A stretch of DNA of 64,000 nt from a bacterium 210917-SL.2.15 (GTDB lineage Bacteria > Bacillota > Clostridia > Oscillospirales > Oscillospiraceae): positions 170,986 through 234,985 of the forward strand of contig JAJCJC010000003.1 in assembly GCA_020555605.1 (NCBI GenBank), read 5' to 3'. How positions within the stretch are numbered: the stretch's first letter is position 1; each line of letters starts with the position of its first letter. The position numbers and the translations under genes are program-made. Below the pieces are notes generated by a model. The model worked only from the letters and a program-made list of their open reading frames with translations. It made no database searches and was not told the DNA's origin. Below, in pieces: positions 1 to 9,297 of the stretch.

Positions 1-1067
1 AGGACTACGACGGAAGCAAGGGCGGTACACAGGGCGTGGAAGGCGGACTGTTTACCAATGAGAGCGCTGTATTAACCGCGGTTGATACAGCGGGAAATGA
101 ACGCGTGTCCACGTTCAACAGGCCCTCTGTCGTTTATACCGTGTCCGGCGGCGGTGGCGGCGGCGGAACCACCACGCGCTACACGCTGACTTACGAATCC
201 AACGGAGGGACGAAATATGATTCCGAGCGCTACCGCCGGAACACGGTGGTGCAGCTGGATAAAGCCCCTGCGAGGGAAGGCTATACCTTCACTGGCTGGT
301 ATGCGGACAAGGACCTGACGGAGAAGATCGGCGAGATCAAAATGACCTCGAACAAGACCGTCTATGCCGGCTGGGAAGCCACCGGCGTGCCGGACTGGCT
401 CAACGGTGAGGATCACTTTGCCTACATCATCGGTGACGACGAAGGCTATGCCCGCCCGCTGGCCAACGTCACCCGCGCGGAAACGGCGGCCATCTTCTTC
501 CGTCTGCTGAAAGCGGATGTGCGGGAAGAGTATTTGACCGATCAGAGCAGCTTTGCCGATGTGGCGCGGAGCGCATGGTACAACAAGGCCGTTTCCACTA
601 TGGCGGCGCTGGGCGTGGTGAAGGGGTACACTGAGGATACGTTTGCCCCCAACGAAGCCATTACCCGTGCGGAGTTTGCGGCAATCTGTGCCCGGTTCGA
701 TACCGGCACCACCGACGGCGAGAGCAACTTCACGGACATCTCCGGCCACTGGGCCGAAAGCGAAATCCTGCGTGCGGCGCAGCTGGGCTGGATTCAGGGC
801 GACCCGGACGGGCGCTTCCGCCCGAATGTGCCGATCACACGAGCAGAGGCGATGACGATCATCAACCGTGTTCTGAACCGGCTGCCGGAGGAGAAAGAGG
901 ACCTTCTGGAAGGGATGAACGAGTGGCCGGACAATCTGCCGGGAGCCTGGTATTACCTGGCGGTGCAGGAAGCCACAAACAGCCACGCCTACGAACGCAA
1001 GGGCGAAATCTATGAACACTGGACGGAGATGAATACCGATCCCGACTGGGTACAGTATCAGCATTGA
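1..1067 (+). CDS. S-layer homology (SLH) domain surface protein, C-terminal part
   Basis: The frame is open to the left edge, so the N-terminus and start lie outside the window; the GTG at 36 is probably internal. In order the visible part has a Gly-rich linker (GGGGGGG near 130-170), one InlB B-repeat / Listeria-Bacteroides repeat (YTLTYESNGG to AGWE, about 180-375), and three SLH units (about 390-880) with the usual TRAE motifs (VTRAETAA, ITRAEFAA, ITRAEAMT). SLH domains bind pyruvylated secondary cell-wall polymer, so this is a wall-anchored secreted protein. The last ~60 residues after the third SLH unit are acidic and aromatic. A strong terminator follows. The ligand or enzymatic role of the missing N-terminal part cannot be told. 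Confidence 0.9.
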   Translation, partial: DYDGSKGGTQGVEGGLFTNESAVLTAVDTAGNERVSTFNRPSVVYTVSGGGGGGGTTTRYTLTYESNGGTKYDSERYRRNTVVQLDKAPAREGYTFTGWYADKDLTEKIGEIKMTSNKTVYAGWEATGVPDWLNGEDHFAYIIGDDEGYARPLANVTRAETAAIFFRLLKADVREEYLTDQSSFADVARSAWYNKAVSTMAALGVVKGYTEDTFAPNEAITRAEFAAICARFDTGTTDGESNFTDISGHWAESEILRAAQLGWIQGDPDGRFRPNVPITRAEAMTIINRVLNRLPEEKEDLLEGMNEWPDNLPGAWYYLAVQEATNSHAYERKGEIYEHWTEMNTDPDWVQYQH

Positions 1068-1090
1068 TATTCGTTTGCACAAAGACCAAA

Positions 1091-1124
1091 AACGGCGAAC
1101 CGAATAACCGGTTCGCCGTTTTTT
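1091..1124 (+). terminator. Rho-independent terminator after the SLH gene
   Basis: An 11-bp perfect stem (AACGGCGAACC / GGTTCGCCGTT) with an 8-nt loop runs into TTTTTT, 24 bases after the SLH stop codon. Confidence 0.9.
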
Positions 1125-1224
1125 GCATGTTTCAGGTGAATTGCGCAGTTTGACGACAGAAGAGTATCAGAAAAGCGGCCAGGTTCAAATATGAAGCAGC
1201 GGTTTGTGCATACTGTGCAAAGCG

Positions 1225-1254
1225 AAAAACCGCGGGGAGTTATGTCCCCCGCGG
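1225..1254 (-). terminator. Terminator of the pot/thioesterase transcript (minus strand)
   Basis: Read on the minus strand, a GC-rich stem (ACCGCGGGGG / CCCCGCGGT) is followed by TTTTTCG, 13 bases beyond the thioesterase stop. It ends the five-gene minus-strand unit. Confidence 0.8.
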
Positions 1255-1266
1255 TTGGCTATGCGC

Positions 1267-1665
1267 TTAGTTCGAACGCTTTCCGTTGGCTTTCGCCATA
1301 AAACGTTCATTATCGATAACGGCACGCTGATGGGTGCCTTCGCCGATCAGACCCGTTTCATCGTAAGCGGATACTTTAAAATCTACAATTTTGCCGTTCG
1401 CGGAAATATTGATGACTTCCGCTTCTGCGTATACTTTCATCCCCACAGGGGTCGGGGAAATGTGGGTTGTGTTCATGGCGGTTCCCACCGTACCTTTACC
1501 CTCGGGCAATGTAGCCGCCATCAGTGTCAGGGCGGCGTTTTCCATCAGAGCCACCATGAACGGAGTACCGAATACCTGCAGGCTGCCGGAGCCGGCTTTG
1601 GCGGCGGTGTTTTCGGCGGTGACCAAAGTCTCCGCCGTATGTTTCATTCCGATTTCCAGTATCAT
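1267..1665 (-). CDS. Hotdog-fold thioesterase, FlK-like
   Basis: A 132-residue single-domain protein of the thioesterase superfamily (fluoroacetyl-CoA thioesterase-like group). Visible family features are the TPFMVALMENAA helix and HISPTPVGMKVYAEAEV strand, followed by VDFKVSAYDETGLIGEGTHQRAVI. Such proteins hydrolyse acyl-CoA thioesters; the substrate cannot be read from sequence. The start ATG at 1663-1665 is chosen because AGGAGGT lies 5 bases upstream; a longer in-frame start at 1716 would run into potD. It sits 17 bases after the potD stop and before a terminator, so it is probably co-transcribed with the polyamine transporter, although no functional link is obvious. Confidence 0.82.
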   Translation of the reverse strand: MILEIGMKHTAETLVTAENTAAKAGSGSLQVFGTPFMVALMENAALTLMAATLPEGKGTVGTAMNTTHISPTPVGMKVYAEAEVINISANGKIVDFKVSAYDETGLIGEGTHQRAVIDNERFMAKANGKRSN

Positions 1666-1682
1666 TGCGGACCTCCTTTTGT

Positions 1683-2753
1683 TTAGCCCACCTGGGTGAG
1701 ACCCAGGCGCAGCCATTCACTGTCGTATAGTTCCAGAGAAGCTTGGTCTAGATTGACGAAGGGAGCGCAGGTGGAAAGGTAAGCTTCATCAGGATAAAGA
1801 ATGGAACTGTCGCGATATTCCTCATCCAGCATGGCGCGGGCGCCAGAGGAGGGGAAAGCATACCCGATTATATCAAAGTTGCGCACAAAGGATGTGTTTT
1901 CACACATAAAATTGATAAAAGCCATGGCGTTGTCATAATTTTTGCAGGTGGTGGGCACACACATGGAATCCACGAACCAGTTGGCGCCTTCTTCCGGCTG
2001 TACCCAAACCAGATCGGGGTTATCTTCCACCATGATCAGATAATCCCCGGCATAATAGACACCGACAGCGGCTTCGTTATTGGTCATTTTGTCGAAAATC
2101 TGATCCATAACATAAGCCTGCACGATGCCATCCTGCTTTTGCTTGACCAGAAGATCCACAGCCTCGGTGATCTGGGAGGCGTCCGTGGTGTTAATGTCGT
2201 AGCCCAGAGCCATCAGGGCAATGGCAATGCAGTCGCGGGAATTGTCGAACATCAAGACGCTGTGGGTACCGACTTTTTCTGCGTCAAAGAGATCTGCCCA
2301 TTTGGTGATGGGCTGCTGCACCATATTGGGGTTATAAATGATGCCGGTAGTGCCCCAAGTATAAGGAACGGAATATTCGTTGTTGGGATCATAAATCATG
2401 TTGCGGTACTGCTCGTCGATATTGGCGTAGTTGGGAATCTGGTCAAAGTCCAGCTTCATCAGCATGCCCTCGTCAATCAAGCGGCTGATCATATAATCCG
2501 AGGGAATGATTACATCATAATTGACGCTACCGCTGCGCAGCTTGGTGTACATGGCTTCATTGCTTTCATAGGTGCTGTAGTTCACTTTGATGCCGGTCTG
2601 TTCCGTAAACTCATCGAACAGATCGGTATCCATATATTCACCCCAGTTGTATACATTGACCACGCCGTTTGTTGCCGCAGTGCCGCCGCATCCGGCCAGC
2701 ATGCCGGCAAGCATGGCGCCGGCACAGAGAAGAGAAAAAATACGTTTTACCAT
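1683..2753 (-). CDS. potD: Spermidine/putrescine ABC transporter, substrate-binding lipoprotein PotD
   Basis: A 356-residue protein starting with a lipoprotein signal (basic MVKR, hydrophobic stretch, lipobox LAGC near residues 19-22). The mature part opens with VNVYNWGEYMDTDLFDEFTE, characteristic of PotD/PotF periplasmic-type binding proteins, and contains YDVIIPSDYMISRLI and the VPYTWGTTGIIYNP core. It captures extracellular polyamines and hands them to PotB/PotC. It is the fourth gene of a minus-strand potABCD operon, 13 bases after potC, with an AGGAGGT ribosome site. Confidence 0.93.
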   Translation of the reverse strand: MVKRIFSLLCAGAMLAGMLAGCGGTAATNGVVNVYNWGEYMDTDLFDEFTEQTGIKVNYSTYESNEAMYTKLRSGSVNYDVIIPSDYMISRLIDEGMLMKLDFDQIPNYANIDEQYRNMIYDPNNEYSVPYTWGTTGIIYNPNMVQQPITKWADLFDAEKVGTHSVLMFDNSRDCIAIALMALGYDINTTDASQITEAVDLLVKQKQDGIVQAYVMDQIFDKMTNNEAAVGVYYAGDYLIMVEDNPDLVWVQPEEGANWFVDSMCVPTTCKNYDNAMAFINFMCENTSFVRNFDIIGYAFPSSGARAMLDEEYRDSSILYPDEAYLSTCAPFVNLDQASLELYDSEWLRLGLTQVG

Positions 2754-2766
2754 GAAAAACCTCCTT

Positions 2767-3654
2767 TTACTGTGCTGCGTCTTTGCGCAGAGCTTTGAGC
2801 CGTTTGGCTTTTTCCTGCTCCTGACGGAAAGAGCGGATATTGATGATGATCAAAAGAATCAGCACAATGCCGAACAAAATAGTGGAGATAGCGTTGATCT
2901 CCGGACTGATATGGCGTCTTGCCATGGCATAGATCTCCATAGCAAGGTTGGATACTTCAGCGCCTGCAGTGAAGTAAGAGATGACAAAGTCATCCACCGA
3001 CATAGTGAAGGCAATGATGGCACCGTTGACAATGCCGGGCCGCAGCTGGGGGAGCACCACTTTTGTAAAAGCCTGCATGGGTGTGGCGCCTAAATCCTGG
3101 GCGGCTTCGGACAGGTTGCGGTCAAGCTGCCGCAGACAGGGCATTACCGACAGAATGACATAGGGAATATCAAACGTAATATGGGCCAGCAAGAGGGTCA
3201 CAAAGCCCAAATGGAAATTGACGGGAAGCCACAGCCCGAAATGATTGCCAATCCAGTACACCAGACCATTGAGCATCTGAGAGGAAAAGACAAACAAAAG
3301 CATGAGTGATACACCGGTGATGATATCGGCGTTGGTCATGGGAATGTTGTTAATGCTCATGCAGACACTGCGGGGACGGCGCTTCATAGAAAAGAAGCCG
3401 ATGGCGGCCAACGTTCCGAACACAGTGGCAATCAACGCTGCCAGAACGGCAACGCTCAGCGTGGTGATAAAGGCGTCGATAATGGCGTCGTTATGGAGCA
3501 GATCCACATACCAGTGCAGGGTAAATCCGGTCCATACCGCACGGTTTTTGGATTCGTTGAAGGAAAAGATGATCAGCACCAGGATCGGTGCATATAAAAA
3601 TACATATACCAGAATGTTATACAATCTGGAGAGCTTTGGCGCTGTTGTTTTCAT
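2767..3654 (-). CDS. potC: Spermidine/putrescine ABC transporter permease PotC
   Basis: A 295-residue integral membrane protein with about six hydrophobic segments. It carries the EAA-loop motif of ABC importer permeases ([22 protein letters not shown], about residues 180-200) that docks on the ATPase PotA. Its ATG overlaps the potB stop as ATGA, indicating translational coupling. The C-terminus is short and basic (EQEKAKRLKALRKDAAQ). Length and order match the standard PotC of the polyamine importer. Confidence 0.93.
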   Translation of the reverse strand: MKTTAPKLSRLYNILVYVFLYAPILVLIIFSFNESKNRAVWTGFTLHWYVDLLHNDAIIDAFITTLSVAVLAALIATVFGTLAAIGFFSMKRRPRSVCMSINNIPMTNADIITGVSLMLLFVFSSQMLNGLVYWIGNHFGLWLPVNFHLGFVTLLLAHITFDIPYVILSVMPCLRQLDRNLSEAAQDLGATPMQAFTKVVLPQLRPGIVNGAIIAFTMSVDDFVISYFTAGAEVSNLAMEIYAMARRHISPEINAISTILFGIVLILLIIINIRSFRQEQEKAKRLKALRKDAAQ

Positions 3655-4511
3655 AGCATCACCGCCTCATCTTCGCCTTCGCCGAAACGGTTCATAATGC
3701 CCATGCACAAAAGCACCACGATCATCATAATCAAAGAAATGGCGCTGCCCAGATGTGGGTTATAGGTACCGCCCAGGAACTGCATGTCGATCACGTCGCC
3801 CAACAGCCAGTGCAGTCCGCCGCCCAGCAGGCGGGAAATGGCGAAAGTGCTGACCGAAGGGATGAACACCATCATCACGCCCGAGAGCACACCGGGCAGG
3901 GACAGCGGCAGAATTAGCCGGGTAAAAGTCTGGATGCGGTTGGCACCCAGATCCTGAGCCGCTTCAATAAGACGCCGGTCAATACCGCTGATCACGGTAT
4001 AGATAGGCATGATCATAAAGGGCAAATAGTTGTAGATCATGCCCAAGACCACAGCAAAACTGGTATTGATCATGGGAATATAATTCGTACTCAGTACACC
4101 GATGCTGTTCAAATAGTCGATCAGGCCGATGGCCCGAAAAAACTGATTGAGGAATCCGTTATTTTCCAGAATAGACATCCATGCATAGGTTCGCAGCAGG
4201 AAATTGACCCACATGGGAAGCATGATCAGGAGCATGGCTGCCTTTTGTACGGAGGGCCGCTCGTGGGAAAGAATATAAGCGAAAGGATAGCCGATGAGCA
4301 GGCATATGATGGTGGCAATGGCGGCCTGCAGAAACGAATTCTTAAAAACGGACGCATACACGCCGAGATTCGAGAAATTTTCCAGCGTAAAAGAGCCGTC
4401 TGCATTGGTGAAAGCATAGCCCACGATAAAGAGCAGCGGGACAATGACAAAAATGGCCATCCATACCACATAGGGGATAGAGGCGCCGCGGACAAAGGCT
4501 TTAGAAGTCAT
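3651..4511 (-). CDS. potB: Spermidine/putrescine ABC transporter permease PotB
   Basis: A 286-residue permease with the EAA loop ([22 protein letters not shown]) and about six membrane spans, starting with an in-face basic segment MTSKAFVRG. The start at 4509-4511 is chosen because it overlaps the potA stop by 11 bases and has a GAGG ribosome site inside the potA tail codons. The longer frame back to 4598 would add a Ser/Thr/Arg-rich 29-residue stretch that only mirrors the acidic potA tail. It partners PotC to form the channel. Confidence 0.92.
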   Translation of the reverse strand: MTSKAFVRGASIPYVVWMAIFVIVPLLFIVGYAFTNADGSFTLENFSNLGVYASVFKNSFLQAAIATIICLLIGYPFAYILSHERPSVQKAAMLLIMLPMWVNFLLRTYAWMSILENNGFLNQFFRAIGLIDYLNSIGVLSTNYIPMINTSFAVVLGMIYNYLPFMIMPIYTVISGIDRRLIEAAQDLGANRIQTFTRLILPLSLPGVLSGVMMVFIPSVSTFAISRLLGGGLHWLLGDVIDMQFLGGTYNPHLGSAISLIMMIVVLLCMGIMNRFGEGEDEAVML

Positions 4512-5652
4512 CCTCGACCGCCTCCTCATCGTCATCTTCCTCGGCAAAGTTGGGGTCATTGATCTCTTCGTACTCGTCACTGTAGGAGCTATAGTCACCC
4601 ACTTGGTCGGAATAGACGCTCTTTTTCATCACATGGATATCATCAGGTGGAATCACGATGCCGATTTCCGCGCCGAGCGGGTGGAAGTCGGTGGTCTGGA
4701 TCAGCCATTTGAAACCGCGGATATCCACGATAATATCGTAATAAATGCCCTTGAAGGTGATGGAAGTGATCACGCCATGCAAAAGACCGGCATCCGGGGA
4801 CACAATGTCGATGTCCTCGGGCCGGATGACCACGTCCACCTTTTCTTTTGGGGCAAATCCCTTGTCCACGCAGGGAACCTTTGTCCCCAGGAACTCCACC
4901 AGAAAATCCTGATGCATACAGCCGTCGAGAATATTGGATTCACCGATAAAGTCAGCGACAAAGGCATTCTGAGGTTCGTTGTATATATCTTCCGGGGTAC
5001 CGATCTGCTGAATGTGGCCCTTATTCATTACGACGATGGTGTCGGACATGGCAAGGGCTTCTTCCTGATCGTGGGTCACATAGATAAACGTGATTCCCGT
5101 TTGCTGCTGGATGCGTTTGAGCTCATTCTGCATATCCTTGCGCAGCCGCAGATCCAGTGCGCCCAACGGTTCGTCGAGAAGCAATACCTTCGGTTGGTTG
5201 ACCAGTGCGCGGGCAATGGCTACGCGCTGCTGCTGGCCGCCGGAAAGGGCGTCGGTTCTGCGGTGTTCAAAACCCCGTAAGCTGACAATATCCAGCATTT
5301 CCGTTACGCGCCGGTCGATTTCAGCCTTCGGCGTTTTGGAAATGCGGAGACCAAAGGCGATATTGTCATATACGTCCAGATGCGGAAAGAGGGCGTATTT
5401 TTGAAATACCGTATTGATCTGTCGCTTATGGGGCGGTACATGCGTAATTTCCGCGCCGTCAAAATATACTGTGCCGGACGTGGGTGTGAGAAAACCGCCG
5501 ATAATACGCAGCGTGGTGGTTTTGCCGCATCCGCTGGAACCCAGCAGCGTCAGAAATTCGCTATCATCAATTGTAAGATTCAAATGATCGAGAACAAGCT
5601 CGTCGTCAAACGCCATGCAGCAGTCTACAAGGCGAATCAACTCTTTGGACAT
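4501..5652 (-). CDS. potA: Spermidine/putrescine ABC transporter ATP-binding protein PotA
   Basis: A 383-residue ABC ATPase: Walker [13 protein letters not shown] (about residues 35-46), Q-loop, signature [15 protein letters not shown], Walker [13 protein letters not shown] and the H-loop [10 protein letters not shown]-terminal TOBE-like domain follows (about 280-345). It powers polyamine import through PotB/PotC. The last ~38 residues are an unusual acidic tail ([26 protein letters not shown]) not part of the usual family end. It is the first gene of the operon, with GGGGGAGG just upstream. The 194 bases before it hold only a weak minus-strand promoter candidate (TATAAT complement at 5779-5784, poor -35). 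Confidence 0.94.
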   Translation of the reverse strand: MSKELIRLVDCCMAFDDELVLDHLNLTIDDSEFLTLLGSSGCGKTTTLRIIGGFLTPTSGTVYFDGAEITHVPPHKRQINTVFQKYALFPHLDVYDNIAFGLRISKTPKAEIDRRVTEMLDIVSLRGFEHRRTDALSGGQQQRVAIARALVNQPKVLLLDEPLGALDLRLRKDMQNELKRIQQQTGITFIYVTHDQEEALAMSDTIVVMNKGHIQQIGTPEDIYNEPQNAFVADFIGESNILDGCMHQDFLVEFLGTKVPCVDKGFAPKEKVDVVIRPEDIDIVSPDAGLLHGVITSITFKGIYYDIIVDIRGFKWLIQTTDFHPLGAEIGIVIPPDDIHVMKKSVYSDQVGDYSSYSDEYEEINDPNFAEEDDDEEAVEDDF

Positions 5653-5846
5653 TTATCCTCCCCCGTTTCATAGTAATAGTCACTGAAAATGCTGTGCGTG
5701 ATAAAGGCATAAATTCGTATCCGTAACAGTTCCCCCCCTTTACTTGAAACTTGCCGAAACAACACAAGAACAATACCTATTATAAATATGTGTCGAAAGC
5801 AGCTGAAATCAATCGAAACACATAATAAAAGATACAGGACTAAAAG

Positions 5847-6821
5847 TCAATGATAATCTGGAAAATACTTCGCACAGAAAGGGATATTTTCGATTCTCAC
5901 TGTTTTTCCATTCAAATAGTTCAGTGCGCCGGCATCTGTTTGGAAAGCGAATGTCAATTTATAAGAATAAAGCGCCTGCTTTTCTTCACCATAGCGGCGA
6001 TTGATTTCGCCGCGGCCATATTTTCCGTCTCCAAGCAGCGGGTGGCCAGCATCGGCAAATTGCGCGCGGATCTGGTGTGTACGGCCCGTCATTAGTTCGC
6101 ATTCCACCAAACTCAATTCACCGCGGCTCGAAAGCGTTTTATAGCGGGTCACAGCCGTTTTGGCACCCGGGGCGGGGGTTCGGTGCACAAAGACCTGCTT
6201 TTTGGCTTCATCCTTGAACAAATACCCACTCAGTGTTCCCTCTGACGGCGTGGGACGGCCCAGGGTGATGCAGAGGTAATATTTTAAAATTTCGCGGCTG
6301 CGGATTTTATCGTTCATCACGCGCAGAGCTTCGGCGTTTTTTGCGGCGATGACCATACCGCCGGTATTGCGGTCGATGCGGTTGCACAGAGCGGGAGCAA
6401 AGGCGTTTTCCCAGCGGGGATTCCACTCCCGTTTTTGATAGAGGTAAGCTTTGATATGGTCGATTAATGTGTTGGCGCTGCCGCTTTCGTCAGCGTGCAC
6501 CACCTGACCGGGGCGCTTGTTCACCAATAAAATATGGGCGTCCTCGTAAACGACGTCCAGAAGAGGGGAGGCGATAGTCAAAAAAGCGTTTTCACTGCAA
6601 GGTTTTTCAAAAAATTCGTCGTTGATATAAAGCTGCAGTTGATCGCCTTCGCACAGCCGTACATCGCGCTTACTGCCCTTCCCGTTAACCTTTACTCGCT
6701 TCAGACGAATATATTTTTGCAGCAGGGAGGGAGGCAGCAGCGGAACGGCTTTGGCCAGAAAACGGTCCAATCTTTGTCCAGCATCATTTTTCCCAATCTG
6801 CAGTTCTTTCAATCCTGCCAC
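5847..6821 (-). CDS. RluA-family 23S rRNA pseudouridine synthase (RluC/RluD-like)
   Basis: A 324-residue enzyme with an N-terminal S4 RNA-binding domain (about residues 12-75, DAGQRLDRFLAKAVPLLPP) and a pseudouridine synthase domain with the catalytic Asp in CNRIDRNTGG and the motif GRTHQIRAQFADAGHPLLGDGKYG. It isomerises uridines in rRNA; the exact target is not deducible. The GTG at 6821 lies only one base from AGGAG, so the TTG three codons inside (6812) may be the true start. It stands alone on the minus strand. Confidence 0.9.
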   Translation of the reverse strand: MAGLKELQIGKNDAGQRLDRFLAKAVPLLPPSLLQKYIRLKRVKVNGKGSKRDVRLCEGDQLQLYINDEFFEKPCSENAFLTIASPLLDVVYEDAHILLVNKRPGQVVHADESGSANTLIDHIKAYLYQKREWNPRWENAFAPALCNRIDRNTGGMVIAAKNAEALRVMNDKIRSREILKYYLCITLGRPTPSEGTLSGYLFKDEAKKQVFVHRTPAPGAKTAVTRYKTLSSRGELSLVECELMTGRTHQIRAQFADAGHPLLGDGKYGRGEINRRYGEEKQALYSYKLTFAFQTDAGALNYLNGKTVRIENIPFCAKYFPDYH

Positions 6822-6958
6822 GCTCCTTTTGCTTTGTTCTGTTCAGTCAAAATTTAATTCATCATATCACAGGTCGGCTGAAATAGCAAAGAAATCGGGG
6901 AAAGGGGGGCGGTGCTTGGCGCAAAAGAAAGATTTTCTGAAAAAACTGCAAAAAATAT

Positions 6959-6987
6959 TTGACAATTTCAATTCTTCCCATTATAAT
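6959..6987 (+). promoter_or_regulatory. Consensus sigma-A promoter for yceD-rpmF
   Basis: A perfect TTGACA (6959-6964) and perfect TATAAT (6982-6987) are separated by 17 bases. The promoter lies 27 bases upstream of the DUF177 start codon. Confidence 0.9.
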
Positions 6988-7014
6988 ACTACCCGTACCA
7001 TTGCGAGGTGTATT

Positions 7015-7530
7015 ATGCTGTTATCCGTTCGTGAAATTATCAATACCCCTGGAAAAAAGATCAGTTTCCAGTTCTCAATGGATCTGTCTTGTGTGGAGTT
7101 CGGCGGGTATTGCCCAGTTGCGGAGCCTGTTGTGGTAACAGGGACCGTTCGCAATATGGCAGGCGTTTTGGTAATGCAGGGCACCGCCGAAACGATGCTT
7201 CATACGTTTTGTGACCGTTGCGGCAAGCCGCTGGTCCGCAAAAAGATTGTTCCTTTTGAGCATTTGCTTGCACAGGAACTGGAAAATGCGGACAAAGGGG
7301 ATGATGAAATCCTCTTGATCGAAAATGGTGAAGTGGATGCAGAGGATGCGGCCCGTACGGCGTTCATTCTCGAAATGGACACAAAAATGCTTTGTTCAGA
7401 AGACTGTAAGGGTCTTTGCCCGATTTGCGGCGCGGATCTGAATTTAGGTCCGTGCGGATGCAAAAAGGAAACAGATCCGCGCTTGGCTGTGCTGGCCAAG
7501 TTGCTGCAGCGGGATGAGGACAAAGACTGA
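7015..7530 (+). CDS. DUF177 (YceD-family) protein
   Basis: A 171-residue YceD-family protein. The conserved C-terminal part has LEMDTKMLCSEDCKGLCPICGADLN followed by CGC and DPRLAVLAKLL, the signature of DUF177. In bacteria the gene almost always precedes rpmF, as here. Its function is linked to 23S rRNA/ribosome assembly in some organisms but is not firmly known. Extra Cys pairs (CDRCGKP near residue 63-69) suggest zinc binding. ATG at 7015 is preceded by GAGGTG; the frame continues upstream but runs across the promoter. Confidence 0.9.
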   Translation: MLLSVREIINTPGKKISFQFSMDLSCVEFGGYCPVAEPVVVTGTVRNMAGVLVMQGTAETMLHTFCDRCGKPLVRKKIVPFEHLLAQELENADKGDDEILLIENGEVDAEDAARTAFILEMDTKMLCSEDCKGLCPICGADLNLGPCGCKKETDPRLAVLAKLLQRDEDKD

Positions 7531-7584
7531 ATTTTGAAAAATACACTGCTTTATGCAGTTACTTACCAAGGAGGTGTCACGAAA

Positions 7585-7779
7585 ATGGCAGTACCTAAGG
7601 GAAAAGTATCCAAAGCAAGACGCGATAAACGACGCAGCTCCGTTTGGAAGCTGTCCGCTCCGGCGCTGGTGAAGTGCTCGAAGTGCGGCGCGCTGCATAT
7701 GCCCCACAGAATGTGCCCGGAATGCGGTTACTACAATGGCCGTCAGGTCAAGGCTGTTGCGGCTGAGACCGAAAAGTAA
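7585..7779 (+). CDS. rpmF: 50S ribosomal protein L32
   Basis: A 64-residue zinc-ribbon L32: start MAVPKGKVSKARRDKRRS, then two CxxC pairs (CSKCGALHMPHRMCPECGYY). The ATG at 7585 follows GGAGGTG. It lies 54 bases downstream of the yceD-type gene, in the usual yceD-rpmF pair, and ends in a strong terminator. The Cys-containing form is the zinc-binding paralogue type. Confidence 0.96.
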   Translation: MAVPKGKVSKARRDKRRSSVWKLSAPALVKCSKCGALHMPHRMCPECGYYNGRQVKAVAAETEK

Positions 7780-7797
7780 GGTTGCTTTGTGAAATGG

Positions 7798-7835
7798 AGA
7801 GGGGAAGAAAATATCTTCCCCTCTTGCTTTTTATT
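7798..7835 (+). terminator. Terminator after rpmF
   Basis: The stem AGAGGGGAAGA / TCTTCCCCTCT with a short A/T loop is followed by TGCTTTTTATTT. Confidence 0.85.
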
Positions 7836-7844
7836 TACTTTTCA

Positions 7845-7873
7845 TTGCGATTGTGCGGAAATTTGCTTATAAT
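7845..7873 (+). promoter_or_regulatory. Promoter for the DUF512 gene
   Basis: TTGCGA (7845-7850), a 17-base spacer and a perfect TATAAT (7868-7873) sit about 70 bases before the GTG start and directly after the rpmF terminator. Confidence 0.7.
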
Positions 7874-7945
7874 AACAGCAGAGAGCGTGGCCGGCCATGA
7901 TCGGTGTTTTTCCGTGTCGTTGCATCAGGAAGGGGAGCGGAGGCT

Positions 7946-9250
7946 GTGTCTGGAAAAATTGCATCCATTGATCCCGGCTCACCCGCCGCGCGTGCCCGAA
8001 TCCATGTGGGCGAGACCTTGCTGAGCATCAACGGAAAAACGATTGAGGATGTGTTGGACTATCGCTTTTATGCTTATGATCCTGCACTGACCTTGGTGCT
8101 GCGCGGGGCGGATGGCGCTGAGCGCACGGTGAATATCCGCAAGGAGGAGGGCGAGGATATCGGCCTCAACTTTGAAACCTATCTGATGGATGAGGAGCGT
8201 TGCTGTTCCAACCACTGCCTGTTCTGCTTTGTGGATCAGATGCCGCCCAACATGCGCGATACCCTATATTTTAAGGATGACGATGCCCGCCTGTCCTTTC
8301 TAATGGGCAATTATACAACCTTGACGAACCTCAGCGAACGGGAAGCGCAGCGGATCATCGATCTGCGGATCAGCCCGATCAATATTTCCGTGCATGCCAC
8401 GGATCCCAAACTGCGGAGCATCCTGCTGGGCAACAAGGCTGCGGCCCGGGGGCTGGAATATATGAAAGCCTTTGCGCAAAACGGTATTGTGATGAATTGT
8501 CAGATTGTGGTCTGTCCCGGACTCAACGACGGAGAACAGCTTTCCCGTACGATGCGCGATCTGGCGGAGATGGGGGTGGCCAGCTGCGCCATTGTACCTG
8601 TGGGTGTAACAAAGTACCGCAAGGGACTTTATAAAATGCCGGTTGTGGACGAGCGGACGGCAAACGACATTCTTGATCGTGTGCTCCCGTTCAGCGAGAC
8701 ATGTTTTGCGCGCTTCGGCACCCGGCTGTTTTTCTGCTCGGATGAGATTTTTATCAAAGCAAAGCGTCCGCTGCCGGAAGAAGAATATTATGAAGGTTAT
8801 GTTCAGCTGGAAAACGGCGTTGGTATGCTGCGCAGCATGGAAACGGAATTCATGAGCGCGCTGCGGCAGTTGGAACCGGACACACCCTGTCGGCCCTTTG
8901 CGATCGGCACCGGCTGCCTGGCGGCCCCTTTTATCCGGGGACTGGTGGAAAAAGCAAAGGAGCGCTGCCCGGCCGTGCAGGGCACGGTTTATGCTGTCGT
9001 CAATCATTATTTTGGGGAAACCATCGATGTGGCGGGTTTGGTCACAGCCACGGATCTGATGGAGCAGCTTAAAGGGAAGCCGCTGGGAGAGCGGCTCCTG
9101 CTGCCAGCCAATATGCTCCGTCACGGCGGCGACGTATTTCTGGACGATTATCGCGTGAGCGACGTGGAGCAGGCGCTGGGCGTGCCGGTGTGCATTGCGG
9201 AAACGGACGGTTTTTCTCTGGCGGACGCAATCTTTGAATTGGAATACTAA
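7946..9250 (+). CDS. DUF512 family protein with N-terminal PDZ and radical-SAM-like cysteine motif
   Basis: About 434 residues. The N-terminus resembles a PDZ domain (IASIDPGSPAARARI, about residues 5-60). Next comes a Cys motif CCSNHCLFCFVDQMP whose C-x3-C-x2-C spacing resembles the [4Fe-4S] site of radical SAM enzymes, and then the DUF512 C-terminal domain (about 240-420). The family is widespread in Clostridia and cyanobacteria; its reaction is unknown. GTG at 7946 is chosen because GGGGAG lies 8 bases upstream; a GTG at 7904 lacks such a site. It lies 47 bases before der, so it may share transcripts with the der-plsY-gpsA unit. Confidence 0.85.
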   Translation: MSGKIASIDPGSPAARARIHVGETLLSINGKTIEDVLDYRFYAYDPALTLVLRGADGAERTVNIRKEEGEDIGLNFETYLMDEERCCSNHCLFCFVDQMPPNMRDTLYFKDDDARLSFLMGNYTTLTNLSEREAQRIIDLRISPINISVHATDPKLRSILLGNKAAARGLEYMKAFAQNGIVMNCQIVVCPGLNDGEQLSRTMRDLAEMGVASCAIVPVGVTKYRKGLYKMPVVDERTANDILDRVLPFSETCFARFGTRLFFCSDEIFIKAKRPLPEEEYYEGYVQLENGVGMLRSMETEFMSALRQLEPDTPCRPFAIGTGCLAAPFIRGLVEKAKERCPAVQGTVYAVVNHYFGETIDVAGLVTATDLMEQLKGKPLGERLLLPANMLRHGGDVFLDDYRVSDVEQALGVPVCIAETDGFSLADAIFELEY

Positions 9251-9297
9251 AAACGAAAACAAGAACTTAAAACTTATGGAGAGGGGAGTGCATCTCA

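Noticed and set aside
36..38. GTG at 36 as start of the SLH protein
   Set aside because: The frame is open to the left edge, there is no ribosome site, and SLH domains are normally C-terminal in longer secreted proteins.
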